From Hydractinia symbiolongicarpus (taxonomy: Eukaryota; Cnidaria; Hydrozoa; Anthoathecata; Hydractiniidae): a stretch of DNA of 64,000 nucleotides. Positions 23,926-37,620 of this stretch are shown piece after piece. A program made the position numbers and the translations under genes. The DNA lies in the NCBI RefSeq assembly GCF_029227915.1, contig NC_079888.1:23168001-23232000 (forward strand). The letters are read 5' to 3'. How positions within the stretch are numbered: position 1 is the stretch's first letter; each line of letters begins with the position of its first letter. A model generated the notes under the pieces. That model made no database searches. It was not told the DNA's origin and was given only the letters and a program-made list of their open reading frames with translations.

Positions 23926-26476
23926 AAATGTTTTCATTTTTGATGAGACACTGAATAAAAGAAGTTTAATCGCCGGCAAACGAAAACCCGCGATTTCCCG
24001 TAAATCCCGGGCTTGGCCCGTATAGTCAAAAGTATACAAAGAAAGTACCCAGGGAGTAAACTCATTTCCCGAACGATTTTTTATATTATTTTTTTACCCC
24101 TAAACGCATGAGATTTGTAGTGTTCAAAAATGTTTTCATTTTTGATGAGACGCTGAATAAAAGAAGTTTAATCCCCGGCAAACGAAAACCCGCGATTTCC
24201 CGCAAATCCCGGGCTTGGCCCATATAGTCGAATTTATACAAAGAAAGTACCCAGGGAGTAATCTCATTTCCCGAACGATTTTTTAAATTATTTTTTCACC
24301 ACTAAAACGCATAAGACTTGTAGTTTTTAAAAATGTTTTCATTTTTGATGAGACACTGAATAAAAGAAGTTTAATCGCCGGCAAACGAAAACCCGCGATT
24401 TCCCGTAAATCCCGGGCTTGGCCCGTATAGTCAAAAGTATACAAAGAAAGTACCCAGGGAGTAAACTCATTTCCCGAACGATTTTTTATATTATTTTTTT
24501 ACCCCTAAACGCATGAGACTTGTAGTGTTCAAAAATGTTTTCATTTTTGATGAGACGCTGAATAAAAGAAGTTTAATCGCCGGCAAACGAAAACCTGCGA
24601 TTACCCGTAAATCCTGGACTCGGCCCGTATAGTCAAAAGTATACAAAGAAAGTACCCAGGGAGTAAAGTCATTTCCCGAACGATTTTTTAAATTACTTTT
24701 TTACCACTAGAACGCATGAGACTTGTAGTTTTCAAAAATGTTTTCATTTTTGATGAGACGCTGAATAAAAGCAGTTTAATCGCCGGCAAACGAAATCCCG
24801 CGTTTTCCCGTAAATCCGGGGCTTGGCCCGTATAGTCGAATGTATACAAAGAAAGTACCCAGGAAGTAAACTCATTTCCGGAACGATTTTTTAAATTTTT
24901 TTTCCCCACTAAAACGCACGAGACTTGTAGTTGTCAAAAATGTTTTCATTTTTGATGAGACGCTTAATGAAAGAGGTTTAATCGCCGGAAAACGAAAACC
25001 CGCGATTTCCCGTAAATCCCGGCTTGGCCCGTATAGTCGAATGTATACAAAGAAAGTACCCTGTGAGTAAACTCATTTCCAGAAGGATTTTTTAAATTAT
25101 TTTTTCACCACTAAAACGCATAAGACTTGTAGTTTTTAAAAATGTTTTCATTTTTGATGAGACGCTGAATAAAAGAAGTTTAATTGCCGGCAAACGAAAA
25201 CCCGCGATTTCCCGTAAATCCCGGGCTTGGCCCGTATAGTCAAAAGTATACAAAGAAAGTACCCAGGGAGTAAACTCATTTCCCGAACGATTTTTTATAT
25301 TATTTTTTTACCCCTAAACGCATGAGACTTGTAGTTTTCAAAAATGTTTTCATTTTTGATGAGACGCTGAATAAAAGAAGTTTAATCGCCGGCAAACGAA
25401 AACCCGCGATTTCCCGTAAATCCCGGCTTGGCCCGTATAGTCAAAAGTATACAAAGAAAGTACCCAGGGAGTAAACTCATTTCCCGAACGATTTTTTAAA
25501 TTATTTTTTCACCACTAAAACGCATCAGACTTGTAGTTTTCAAAAATGTTTGCATTTTTGATGAGACGCTGAATAAAAGCAGTTTAATCGCCGGCAAACG
25601 AAAACCTGCTATTTCCCTAAATCCCGGACTCGGCCCGTATAGTCAAAAGTATACAAAGAAAGTACCCAGGGAGTAAACTCATTTCCAGAACGATTTTTTA
25701 AATTATTTTTTCACCACTAAAACGCATAAGACTTGTAGTTTTTAAAAATGTTTTCATTTTTGATGAGACGCTGAATAAAGAAGTTTAATCGCCGCCAAAC
25801 GAAAACCCGCGATTTCCCGTAAATCCCGGGCTTGGCCCGTATAGTCAAAAGTATACAAAGAAAGTACCCAGGGAGTAAACTCATTTCCCGAACGATTTTT
25901 TATATTATTTTTTTACCCCTAAACGCATGAGACTTGTAGTTTTCAAAAATGTTTTCATTTTTGATGAGACGCTGAATAAAAGAAGTTTAATCCCCGGCAA
26001 ACGAAAACCCGCGATTTCCCGCAAATCCCGGGCTTGGCCCATATAGTCGAATGTATACAAAGAAAGTACCCAGGGAGTAATCTCATTTCCCGAACGATTT
26101 TTTAAATTATTTTTTCACCACTAAAACGCATAAGACGTGTAGTTTTTAAAAATGTTTTCATTTTAGATGAGACGCTGAATAAAAGAAGTTTAATCGCCGG
26201 CAAACGAAAACCCGCGATTTCCCGTAAATCCCGGGCTTGGCCCGTATAGTCAAAAGTATACAAAGAAAGTACCCAGGGAGTAAACTCATTTCCCGAACGA
26301 TTTTTTATATTATTTTTTTACCCCTAACGCATGAGACTTGTAGTGTTCAAAAATGTTTTCATTTTTGATGAGACGCTGAATAAAAGAAGTTTAATCGCCG
26401 GCAAACGAAAACCTGCGATTACCCGTAAATCCTGGACTCGGCCCGTATAGTCAAAAGTATACAAAGAAAGTACCCA

Positions 26477-29400
26477 GGGAGTAAAGTCATTTCCCGAACG
26501 ATTTTTTAAATTACTTTTTTACCACTAGAACGCATGAGACTTGTAGTTTTCAAAAATGTTTTCATTTTTGATTAGACGCTGAATAAAAGCAGTTTAATCG
26601 CCGGCAAACGAAATCCCGCGTTTTCCCGTAAATCCGGGGCTTGGCCCGTATAGTCGAATGTATACAAAGAAAGTATCCAGGAAGTAAACTCATTTCCCGA
26701 ACGATTTTTTAAATTTTTTTTCACCACTAAAACGCATGAGACTTGTAGTTTTCAATAATGTTTTCATTTTTGATGAGACGCTTCATGAAAGAGGTTTAAT
26801 CGCCGGAAAACGAAAACCCGCGATTTCCCGTAAATCCCGGCTTGGCCCGTATAGTCGAATGTATACAAAGAAAGTACCCTGTGAGTAAACTCATTTCCAG
26901 AACGATTTTTTAAATTATTTTTTCACCACTAAAACGCATAAGACTTGTAGTTTTTAAAAATGTTTTCATTTTTGATGAGACGCTGAATAAAGAAGTTTAA
27001 TCGCCGCCAAACGAAAACCCGCGATTTCCCGTAAATCCCGGGCTTGGCCCGTATAGTCAAAAGTATACAAAGAAAGTACCCAGGGAGTAAACTCATTTCC
27101 CGAACGATTTTTTATATTATTTTTTTACCCCTAAACGCATGAGACTTGTAGTTTTCAAAAATGTTTTCATTTTTGATGAGACGCTGAATAAAAGAAGTTT
27201 AATCCCCGGCAAACGAAAACCCGCGATTTCCCGCAAATCCCGGGCTTGGCCCATATAGTCGAATGTATACAAAGAAAGTACGCAGGGAGTAATCTCATTT
27301 CCCGAACGATTTTTTAAATTATTTTTTTACCACTAAAACGCATAAGACGTGTAGTTTTTAAAAATGTTTTCATTTTTGATGAGACGCTGAATAAAAGAAG
27401 TTTAATCGCCGGCAAACGAAAACCCGCGATTTCCCGTAAATCCCGGGCTTGGCCCGTATAGTCAAAAGTATACAAAGAAAGTACCCAGGGAGTAAACTCA
27501 TTTCCCGAACGATTTTTTATATTATTTTTTTACCCCTAAACGCATGAGACTTGTAGTGTTCAAAAATGTTTTCATTTTTGATGAGACGCTGAATAAAAGA
27601 AGTTTAATCGCCGGCAAACGAAAACCTGCGATTACCCGTAAATCCTGGACTCGGCCCGTATAGTCAAAAGTATACAAAGAAAGTACCCAGGGAGTAAAGT
27701 CATTTCCCGAACGATTTTTTAAATTACTTTTTTACCACTAGAACGCATGAGACTTGTAGTTTTCAAAAATGTTTTCATTTTTGATGAGACGCTGAATAAA
27801 AGCAGTTTAATCGCCGGCAAACGAAATCCCGCGTTTTCCCGTAAATCCGGGGCTTGGCCCGTATAGTCGAATGTATACAAAGAAAGTATCCAGGAAGTAA
27901 ACTCATTTCCCGAACGATTTTTTAAATTTTTTTTCACCACTAAAACGCATGAGACTTGTAGTTTTCAATAATGTTTTCATTTTTGATGAGACGCTTCATG
28001 AAAGAGGTTTAATCGCCGGAAAACGAAAACCCGCGATTTCCCGTAAATCCCGGCTTGGCCCGTATAGTCGAATGTATACAAAGAAAGTACTCTGTGAGTA
28101 AACTCATTTCCAGAACGATTTTTTAAATTGTTTTTTCACCACTAAAACGCATAAGACTTGTAGTTTTTAAAAAGGTTTTCATTTTTGATGAGACGCTGAA
28201 TAAAAGAAGTTTAATCGCCGGCAAACGAAAACCTGCGATTTCCCGTAAATCCTGGACTCGGCCCGTATAGTCAAAAGTATACAAAGAAAGTACCCAGGGA
28301 GTAAACTCATTTCCCAAACGATTTTTTAAATTATTTTTTTACCACTAAAACGCATGAGACTTGTAGTTTTCAAAAATGTTTTCATTTTTGATGAGACGCT
28401 GAATAAAAGAAGTTTAATCGCCGGCAAACGAAAATCCGCGAATTCCCGTAAATCCCGGGCTTGGCCCGTATAGTCAAAAGTATACAAAGAAAGTACCCTG
28501 TGAGTAAACTCATTTCCAGAACGATTTTTTAAATTATTTTTTCACCACTAAAACGCATAAGACTTGTAGTTTTTAAAAAGGTTTTCATTTTTGATGAGAC
28601 GCTGAATAAAAGAAGTTTAATCGCCGGCAAACGAAAACCTGCGATTTCCCGTAAATCCTGGACTCGGCCCGTATAGTCAAAAGTATACAAAGAAAGTACC
28701 CAGGGAGTAAACTCATTTCCCAAACGATTTTTTAAATTATTTTTTCACCACTAAAACGCATAAGACTTGTAGTTTTTAAAAATGTTTTCATTTTTGATGA
28801 GACGCTGAATAAAAGAAGTTTAATCGCCGGCAAACGAAAATCCGCGATTTCCCGTAAATCCCGGGCTCGGCCCGTATAGTCGAATGTATACAAAGAAAGT
28901 ACCCAGGGAGTCAAGTCATTTCCCGAACGATTTTTAAATTATTTTTTACCACTAGAACGCATGAGACTTGTAGTTTTCAAAAATGTTTTCATTTTTGATG
29001 AGACGCTGAATAAAAGCAGTTTAATCGCCGGCAAACGAAATCCCACGTTTTCCCGTAAATCCGGGGCTTGGCCCGTATAGTCGAATGTATACAAAGAAAG
29101 TACCCAGGAAGTAAACTCATTTCCCGAACGATTTTTTAAATTTTTTTTCACCACTAAAACGCATGAGACTTGTAGTTTTCAAAAATGTTTTCATTTTTGA
29201 TGAGACGCTTAATGAAAGAGGTTTAATCGCCGGAAAACGAAAACCCGCGATTTCCCGTAAATCCCGGCTTGGCCCGTATAGTCGAATGTATACAAAGAAA
29301 GTACCCTGTGAGTAAACTCATTTCCAGAACGATTTTTTAAATTATTTTTTCACCACTAAAACGCATAAGACTTGTAGTTTTTAAAAAGGTTTTCATTTTT

Positions 29401-29750
29401 GATGAGACGCTGAATAAAAGAAGTTTAATCGCCGGCAAACGAAAACCTGCGATTTCCCGTAAATCCTGGACTCGGCCCGTATAGTCAAAAGTATACAAAG
29501 AAAGTACCCAGGGAGTAAACTCATTTCCCAAACGATTTTTTAAATTATTTTTTTACCACTAAAACGCATGAGACTTGTAGTTTTCAAAAATGTCTTCATT
29601 TTTGATGAGACGCTGAATAAAAGAAGTTTAATCGCCGGCAAACGAAAACCCGCGATTTCCCGTAAATCCCGGGCTTGGCCCGTATAGTCGAATGTATACA
29701 AAGAAAGTACCCAGGGAGTAATCTTATTTCCCGAACGATTTTTTAAATTA
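26477..29750 (-). repeat. Long duplicated block, copy 1 (11,144 bp from copy 2)
   Basis: About 16 monomers match 37621-40894 in the same order at a constant offset of 11,144 bp. Shared rare variants are CCACTAGAACGCATG, CAGGAAGTAAAC, GACGCTTCATGAAAG, GAATTCCCGTAAATC, GAGTCAAGTCATTTCC, CCCACGTTTTCCC and AAATGTCTTCATTT. The block itself contains a 1,213-bp (6-monomer) repeat, at 26506 and 27719. Confidence 0.88.
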
Positions 29751-31100
29751 TTTTTTCACCACTAAAACGCATAAGACTTGTAGTTTTTAAAAATGTTTTC
29801 ATTTTTGATGAGACGCTGAATAAAAGAAGTTTAATCGCCGGCAAACGAAAATCCGCGATTTCCCGTAAATCCCGGGCTTGGCCCGTATAGTCGAATGTAT
29901 ACAAAGAAAGTACCCAGGGAGTAATCTCATTTCCCGAACGATTTTTTAAATTACTTTTTCACCACTAAAACGCATGAGACTTGTAGTTTTTAAAAATGTT
30001 TTCATTTTTGATGAGACGCTGAATAAAAGAAGTTTAATCGCCGGCAAACGAAAACCTGCGATTTCCCGTAAATCCTGGACTCGGCCCGTATAGTCAAAAG
30101 TATACAAAGAAAGTACCCAGGGAGTAAAATCATTTCCCGAACGATTTTTTAATCTAATTTTTTACCACTAAAACGCATGAGACTTGTAGTTTTCAAAAAT
30201 GTTTTCATTTTTGATGAGACGCTGAATAAAAGCAGTTTAATCGCCGGCAAACGAAATCCCGCGTTTTCCCGTAAATCCGGGGCTTGGCCCGTATAGTCGA
30301 ATGTATACAAAGAAAGTACCCAGGGAGTAAACTCATTTCCCGAACGATTTTTTAAATTTTTTTTCACCACTAAAACGCATGAGACTTGTAGTTTTCAAAA
30401 ATGTTTTCATTTTTGATGAGACGCTTAATGAAAGAGGTTTAATCGCCGGAAAACGAAAACCCGCGATTTCCCGTAAATCCCGGGCTTGGCCCGTATAGTC
30501 GAATGTATACAAAGAAAGTACCCTGTGAGTAAACTCATTTCCAGAACGATTTTTTAAATTATTTTTTCACCACTAAAACGCATAAGACTTGTAGTTTTTA
30601 AAAAGGTTTTCATTTTTGATGAGACGCTGAATAAAAGAAGTTTAATCGCCGGCAAACGAAAACCTGCGATTTCCCGTAAATCCTGGACTCGGTCCGTATA
30701 GTCAAAAGTATACAAAGAAAGTACCCAGGGAGTAAAATCATTTCCCGAACGATTTTTTAAATTAATTTTTTACCACTAAAACGCATGAGACTTGTAGTTT
30801 TCAAAAATGTTTTAATTTTTGATGAGACGCTGAATAAAAGCAGTTTAATCGCCGGCAAACGAAATCCCGCGTTTTCCCGTAAATCCGGGGCTTGGCCCGT
30901 ATAGTCGAATGTATACAAAGAAAGTACCCAGGGAGTAAACTCATTTCCCGAACGATTTTTAAAAATTTTTTTCACCACTAAAACGCATGAGACTTGTAGT
31001 TTTCAAAAATGTTTTCATTTTTGATGAGACGCTTAATGAAAGAGGTTTAATCGCCGGAAAACGAAAACCCGCGATTTCCCGTAAATCCCGGGCTTGGCCC

Positions 31101-33737
31101 GTATAGTCGAATGTATACAAAGAAAGTACCCTGTGAGTAAACTCATTTCCAGAACGATTTTTTAAATTATTTTTTCACCACTAAAACGCATAAGACTTGT
31201 AGTTTTTAAAAAGGTTTTCATTTTTGATGAGACGCTGAATAAAAGAAGTTTAATCGCCGGCAAACGAAAACCCGTGATTTCCCGTAAATCCCGGGCTTGG
31301 CCCGTATAGTCGAATGTATACAAAGAAAGTACCCTGTGAGTAAACTCATTTCCAGAACGTTTTTTTAAATTATTTTTTCACCACTAAAACGCATAAGACT
31401 TGTAGTTTTTAAAAAGGTTTTCATTTTTGATGAGACGCTGAATAAAAGAAGTTTAATCGCCGGCAAACGAAAACCTGCGATTTCCCGTAAATCCTGGACT
31501 CGGTCCGTATAGTCAAAAGTATACAAAGAAAGTACCCAGGGAGTAAAGTCATTTCCCAAACGATTTTTTAAATTATTTTTTTACCACTAAAACGCATGAG
31601 ACTTGCAGTTTTCAAAAATGTTTTCATTTTTGATGAGACGCTGAATAAAAGCAGTTTAATCGCCGGCAAACGAAATCCCGCGTTTTCCCGTAAATCCGGG
31701 GCTTGGCCCGTATAGTCGAATGTATACAAAGAAATTACCCAGGGAGTAAACTCATTTCCCGAACGATTTTTTAAATTTTTTATCACCACTAAAACGCATG
31801 AGACTTGTAGTTTTCAAAAATGTTTTCATTTTTGATGAGACGCTTAATGAAAGAGGTTTAATCGCCGGAAAACGAAAACCCGCGATTTCCCGTAAATCCC
31901 GGGCTTGGCCCGTATAGTCGAATGTATACAAAGAAAGTACCCAGTGAGTAAACTCATTTCCAGAACGATTTTTTAAATTATTTTTTCACCACTAAAACGC
32001 ATAAGACTTGTAGTTTTTAAAAAGGTTTTCATTTTTGATGAGACGCTGAATAAAAGAAGTTTAATCGCCGGCAAACGAAAACCTGCGGTTTCCCGTAAAT
32101 CCTAGACTCGGCCCGTATAGTCAAAAGTATACAAAGAAAGTACCCAGGGAGTAAACTCATTTCCCAAACGATTTTTTAAATTATTTTTTTACCACTAAAA
32201 TGCATGAGACTTGTAGTTTTCAAGAATGTTTTCATTTTTGTTGAGATACTGAATAAAAGCAGTTTAATCGCCGGCAAACGAAAACCCGCGATTTCCCGTA
32301 AATCCCGCGCTTGGCACGTATAGTCGAATGTATACAAAGAAAGTACCCAGGGAGTAATCTCATTTCCCGAACGATTTTTTAAATTACTTTTTCACCACTA
32401 AAACGCATGAGACTTGTAGTTTTTAAAAATGTTTTCATTTTTGATGAGACGCTGAATAAAAGAAGTTTAATCGCCGGCAAACGAAAACCTGCGGTTTCCC
32501 GTAAATCCTAGACTCGGCCCGTATAGTCAAAAGTATACAAAGAAAGTACCCAGGGAGTAAACTCATTTCCCAAACGATTTTTTAAATTATTTTTTTACCA
32601 CTAAAATGCATGAGACTTGTAGTTTTCAAGAATGTTTTCATTTTTGTTGAGATACTGAATAAAAGCAGTTTAATCGCCGGCAAACGAAAACCCGCGATTT
32701 CCCGTAAATCCCGGGCTTGGCACGTATAGTCGAATGTATACAAAGAAAGTACCCAGGGAGTAATCTCATTTCCCGAACGATTTTTTAAATTACTTTTTCA
32801 CCACTAAAACGCATGAGACTTGTAGTTTTTAAAAATGTTTTCATTTTTGATGAGACGCTGAATAAAAGAAGTTTAATCGCCGGCAAACGAAAACCTGCGA
32901 TTTCCCGTAAATCCTGGACTCGGCCCGTATAGTCAAAAGTATACAAAGAAAGTACCCAGGGAGTAAAATCATTTCTTGAACGATTTTTTAAATTAATTTT
33001 TTACCACTAAAACGCATGAGACTTGTAGTTTTCAAAAATGTTTTCATTTTTGATGAGACGCTGAATAAAAGCTGTTTAATCGCCGGCAAACGAAATCCCG
33101 CGTTTTCCCGTAAATCCGGGGCTTGGCCCGTATAGTCGAATGTATACAAAGAAAGTACCCAGGGAGTAAACTCATTTCCCGAACGATTTTTTAAATTTTT
33201 TTTCACCACTAAAACGCATGAGACTTGTAGTTTTCAAAAATGTTTTCATTTTTGATGAGACGCTTAATGAAAGAGGTTTAATCGCCGGAAAACGAAAACC
33301 CGCGATTTCCCGTAAATCCCGGGCTTGGCCCGTATAGTCGAATGTATACAAAGAAAGTACCCTGTGAGTAAACTCATTTCCAGAACGATTTTTTAAATTA
33401 TTTTTTCACCACTAAAACGCATAAGACTTGTAGTTTTTAAAAAGGTTTTCATTTTTGATGAGACGCTGAATAAAAGAAGTTTAATCGCCGGCAAACGAAA
33501 ACCTGCGATTTCCCGTAAATCCTGGACTCGGTCCGTATAGTCAAAAGTATACAAAGAAAGTACCCAGGGAGTAAAGTCATTTTCCAAACGATTTTTTAAA
33601 TTGTTTTTTTACCACTAAAACGCATGAGACTTGCAGTTTTCAAAAATGTTTTCATTTTTGATGAGACGCTGAATAAAAGCAGTTTAATCGCCGGCAAACG
33701 AAATCCCGCGTTTTCCCGTAAATCCGGGGCTTGGCCA
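31101..33737 (-). repeat. 2637-bp (13-monomer) HOR, copy 1
   Basis: This unit of 13 monomers is followed directly by a second copy. Shared rare variants are CCCGTGATTTCCC, GAAATTACCCAGG, ACCTGCGGTTTCCC, GTTGAGATACTGAAT and AAAGCTGTTTAATC. A two-monomer (406-bp) tandem duplication, seen as ACCTGCGGTTTCCC at both 32081 and 32487, is present here and absent from copy 2. Confidence 0.86.
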
Positions 33738-35968
33738 GTATAGTCGAATGTATACAAAGAAAGTACCCTGTGAGTAAACTCATTTCCAGAACGAATTTTT
33801 AAATTATTTTTTCACCACTAAAACGCATAAGACTTGCAGTTTTTAAAAAGGTTTTCATTTTTGATGAGACGCTGAATAAAAGAAGTTTAATCGCCGGCAA
33901 ACGAAAACCCGTGATTTCCCGTAAATCCCGGGCTTGGCCCGTATAGTCGAATGTATACAAAGAAAGTACCCTGTGAGTAAACTCATTTCCAGAACGATTT
34001 TTTAAATTATTTTTTCACCACTAAAACGCATAAGACTTGTAGTTTTTAAAAAGGTTTTCATTTTTGATGAGACGCTGAATAAAAGAAGTTTAATCGCCGG
34101 CAAACGAAAACCTGCGATTTCCCGTAAATCCTGGACTCGGTCCGTATAGTCAAAAGTATACAAAGAAAGTACCCAGGGAGTAAAGTCATTTCCCAAACGA
34201 TTTTTTAAATTATTTTTTTACCACTAAAACGCATGAGACTTGCAGTTTTCAAAAATGTTTTCATTTTTGATGAGACGCTGAATAAAAGCAGTTTAATCGC
34301 CGGCAAACGAAATCCCGCGTTTTCCCGTAAATCCGGGGCTTGGCCCGTATAGTCGAATGTATACAAAGAAATTACCCAGGGAGTAAACTCATTTCCCGAA
34401 CGATTTTTTAAATTTTTTATCACCACTAAAACGCATGAGACTTGTAGTTTTCAAAAATGTTTTCATTTTTGATGAGACGCTTAATGAAAGAGGTTTACTC
34501 GCCGGAAAACGAAAACCCGCGATTTCCCGTAAATCCCGGGCTTGGCCCGTATAGTCGAATGTATACAAAGAAAGTACCCAGTGAGTAAACTCATTTCCAG
34601 AACGATTTTTTAAATTATTTTTTCACCACTAAAACGCATAAGACTTGTAGTTTTTAAAAAGGTTTTCATTTTTGATGAGACGCTGAATAAAAGAAGTTTA
34701 ATCGCCGGCAAACGAAAACCTGCGGTTTCCCGTAAATCCTAGACTCGGCCCGTATAGTCAAAAGTATACAAAGAAAGTACCCAGGGAGTAAACTCATTTC
34801 CCAAACGATTTTTAAAATTATTTTTTTACCACTAAAATGCATGAGACTTGTAGTTTTCAAGAATGTTTTCATTTTTGTTGAGATACTGAATAAAAGCAGT
34901 TTAATCGCCGGCAAACGAAAACCCGCGATTTCCCGTAAATCCCGGGCTTGGCACGTATAGTCGAATGTATACAAAGAAAGTACCCAGGGAGTAATCTCAT
35001 TTCCCGAACGATTTTTTAAATTACTTTTTCACCACTAAAACGCATGAGACTTGTAGTTTTTAAAAATGTTTTCATTTTTGATGAGACGCTGAATAAAAGA
35101 AGTTTAATCGCCGGCAAACGAAAACCTGCGATTTCCCGTAAATCCTGGACTCGGCCCGTATAGTCAAAAGTATACAAAGAAAGTACCCAGGGAGTAAAAT
35201 CATTTCTTGAACGATTTTTTAAATTAATTTTTTACCACTAAAACGCATGAGACTTGTAGTTTTCAAAAATGTTTTCATTTTTGATGAGACGCTGAATAAA
35301 AGCTGTTTAATCGCCGGCAAACGAAATCCCGCGTTTTCCCGTAAATCCGGGGCTTGGCCCGTATAGTCGAATGTATACAAAGAAAGTACCCAGGGAGTAA
35401 ACTCATTTCCCGAACGATTTTTTAAATTTTTTTTCACCACTAAAACGCATGAGACTTGTAGTTTTCAAAAATGTTTTCATTTTTGATGAGACGCTTAATG
35501 AAAGAGGTTTAATCGCCGGAAAACGAAAACCCGCGATTTCCCGTAAATCCCGGGCTTGGCCCGTATAGTCGAATGTATACAAAGAAAGTACCCTGTGAGT
35601 AAACTCATTTCCAGAACGATTTTTTAAATTATTTTTTCACCACTAAAACGCATAAGACTTGTAGTTTTTAAAAAGGTTTTCATTTTTGATGAGACGCTGA
35701 ATAAAAGAAGTTTAATCGCCGGCAAACGAAAACCTGCGATTTCCCGTAAATCCTGGACTCGGTCCGTATAGTCAAAAGTATACAAAGAAAGTACCCAGGG
35801 AGTAAAGTCATTTTCCAAACGATTTTTTAAATTGTTTTTTTACCACTAAAACGCATGAGACTTGCAGTTTTCAAAAATGTTTTCATTTTTGATGAGACGC
35901 TGAATAAAAGCAGTTTAATCGCCGGCAAACGAAATCCCGCGTTTTCCCGTAAATCCGGGGCTTGGGCC
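33738..35968 (-). repeat. 2231-bp (11-monomer) HOR, copy 2
   Basis: This copy matches at offset 2,637 on its left part and 2,231 on its right part. The 406-bp difference is exactly two monomers and corresponds to the duplication present only in copy 1. A three-monomer (608-bp) repeat follows on the right (35624 versus 36232). Confidence 0.86.
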
Positions 35969-37620
35969 GTATAGTCGAATGTATACAAAGAAAGTACCCA
36001 GGGAGTAAACTCATTTCCCGAACGATTTTTTAAATTTTTTTTCACCACTAAAACGCATGAGACTTGTAGTTTTCAAAAATGTTTTCATTTTTGATGAGAC
36101 GCTTAATGAAAGAGGTTTAATCGCCGGAAAACGAAAACCCGCGATTTCCCGTAAATCCCGGGCTTGGCCCGTATAGTCGAATGTATACAAAGAAAGTACC
36201 CTGTGAGTAAACTCATTTCCAGAACGATTTTTTAAATTATTTTTTCACCACTAAAACGCATAAGACTTGTAGTTTTTAAAAAGGTTTTCATTTTTGATGA
36301 GACGCTGAATAAAAGAAGTTTAATCGCCGGCAAACGAAAACCTGCGATTTCCCGTAAATCCTGGACTCGGTCCGTATAGTCAAAAGTATACAAAGAAAGT
36401 ACCCAGGGAGTAAAGTCATTTCCCAAACGATTTTTTAAATTGTTTTTTTACCACTAAAACGCATGAGACTTGCAGTTTTCAAAAATGTTTTCATTTTTGA
36501 TGAGACGCTGAATAAAAGCAGTTTAATCGCCGGCAAACGAAATCCCGCGTTTTCCCGTAAATCCGGGGCTTGGCCCGTATAGTCGAATGTATACAAAGAA
36601 AGTACCCAGGGAGTAAACTCATTTCCCGAACGATTTTTTAAAAGTTTTATCACCACTAAAACGCATGAGACTTGTAGTTTTCAAAAATGTTTTCATTTTT
36701 GATGAGACGCTTAATGAAAGAGGTTTAATTGCCGGAAAACGAAAAACCGCGATTTCCCGTAAATCCCGGGCTTGGCCCGTATAGTCGAATGTATACAAAG
36801 AAAGTACCCTGTGAGTAAACTCATTTCCAGAACGATTTTTTAAATTATTTTTTCACCACTACAACGCATAAGACTTGTAGTTTTTAAAAAGGTTTTCATT
36901 TTTGATGAGACGCTGAATAAAAGAAGTTTAATCGCCGGCAAACGAAAACCTGCGGTTTCCCGTAAATCCTAGACTCGGCCCGTATAGTCAATAGTATACA
37001 AAGAAAGTACCCAGGGAGTAAACTCATTTCCCAAACGATTTTTTAAATTATTTTTTTACCACTAAAATGCATGAGACTTGTAGTTTTCAAGAATGTTTTC
37101 ATTTTTGTTGAGATACTGAATAAAAGCAGTTTAATCGCCGGCAAACGAAAACCCGCGATTTCCCGTAAATCCCGGTCTTGGCACGTATAGTCGAATGTAT
37201 ACAAAGAAAGTACCCAGGGAGTAAACTCATTTCCAGCACGATTTTTTAAATTATTTTTTCACCACTAAAACGCATAAGACTTGTAGTTTTCAAAAATGTT
37301 TTCATTTTTGATGAGACGCTGAATAAAAGAAGTTTAATCGCCGGCAAACGAAAACCCGCGATTTCCCGTAAATCCCGGCTTGGCCCGTACAGTCAAAAGT
37401 ATACAAAGAAAGTACCCAGGGAGTAAACTCATTTCCCGAACGATTTTTTAAATTATTTTTTCACCAATAAAACGCATGAGACTTGTAGTTTTCAAAAATG
37501 TTTTCATTTTTGATGAGACGCTGAATAAAAGCAGTTTAATCGCCGGCAAACGAAAACCTGCTATTTGCCTAAATCCCGGACTCGGCCCGTATAGTCAAAA
37601 GTATACAAAGAAAGTACCCA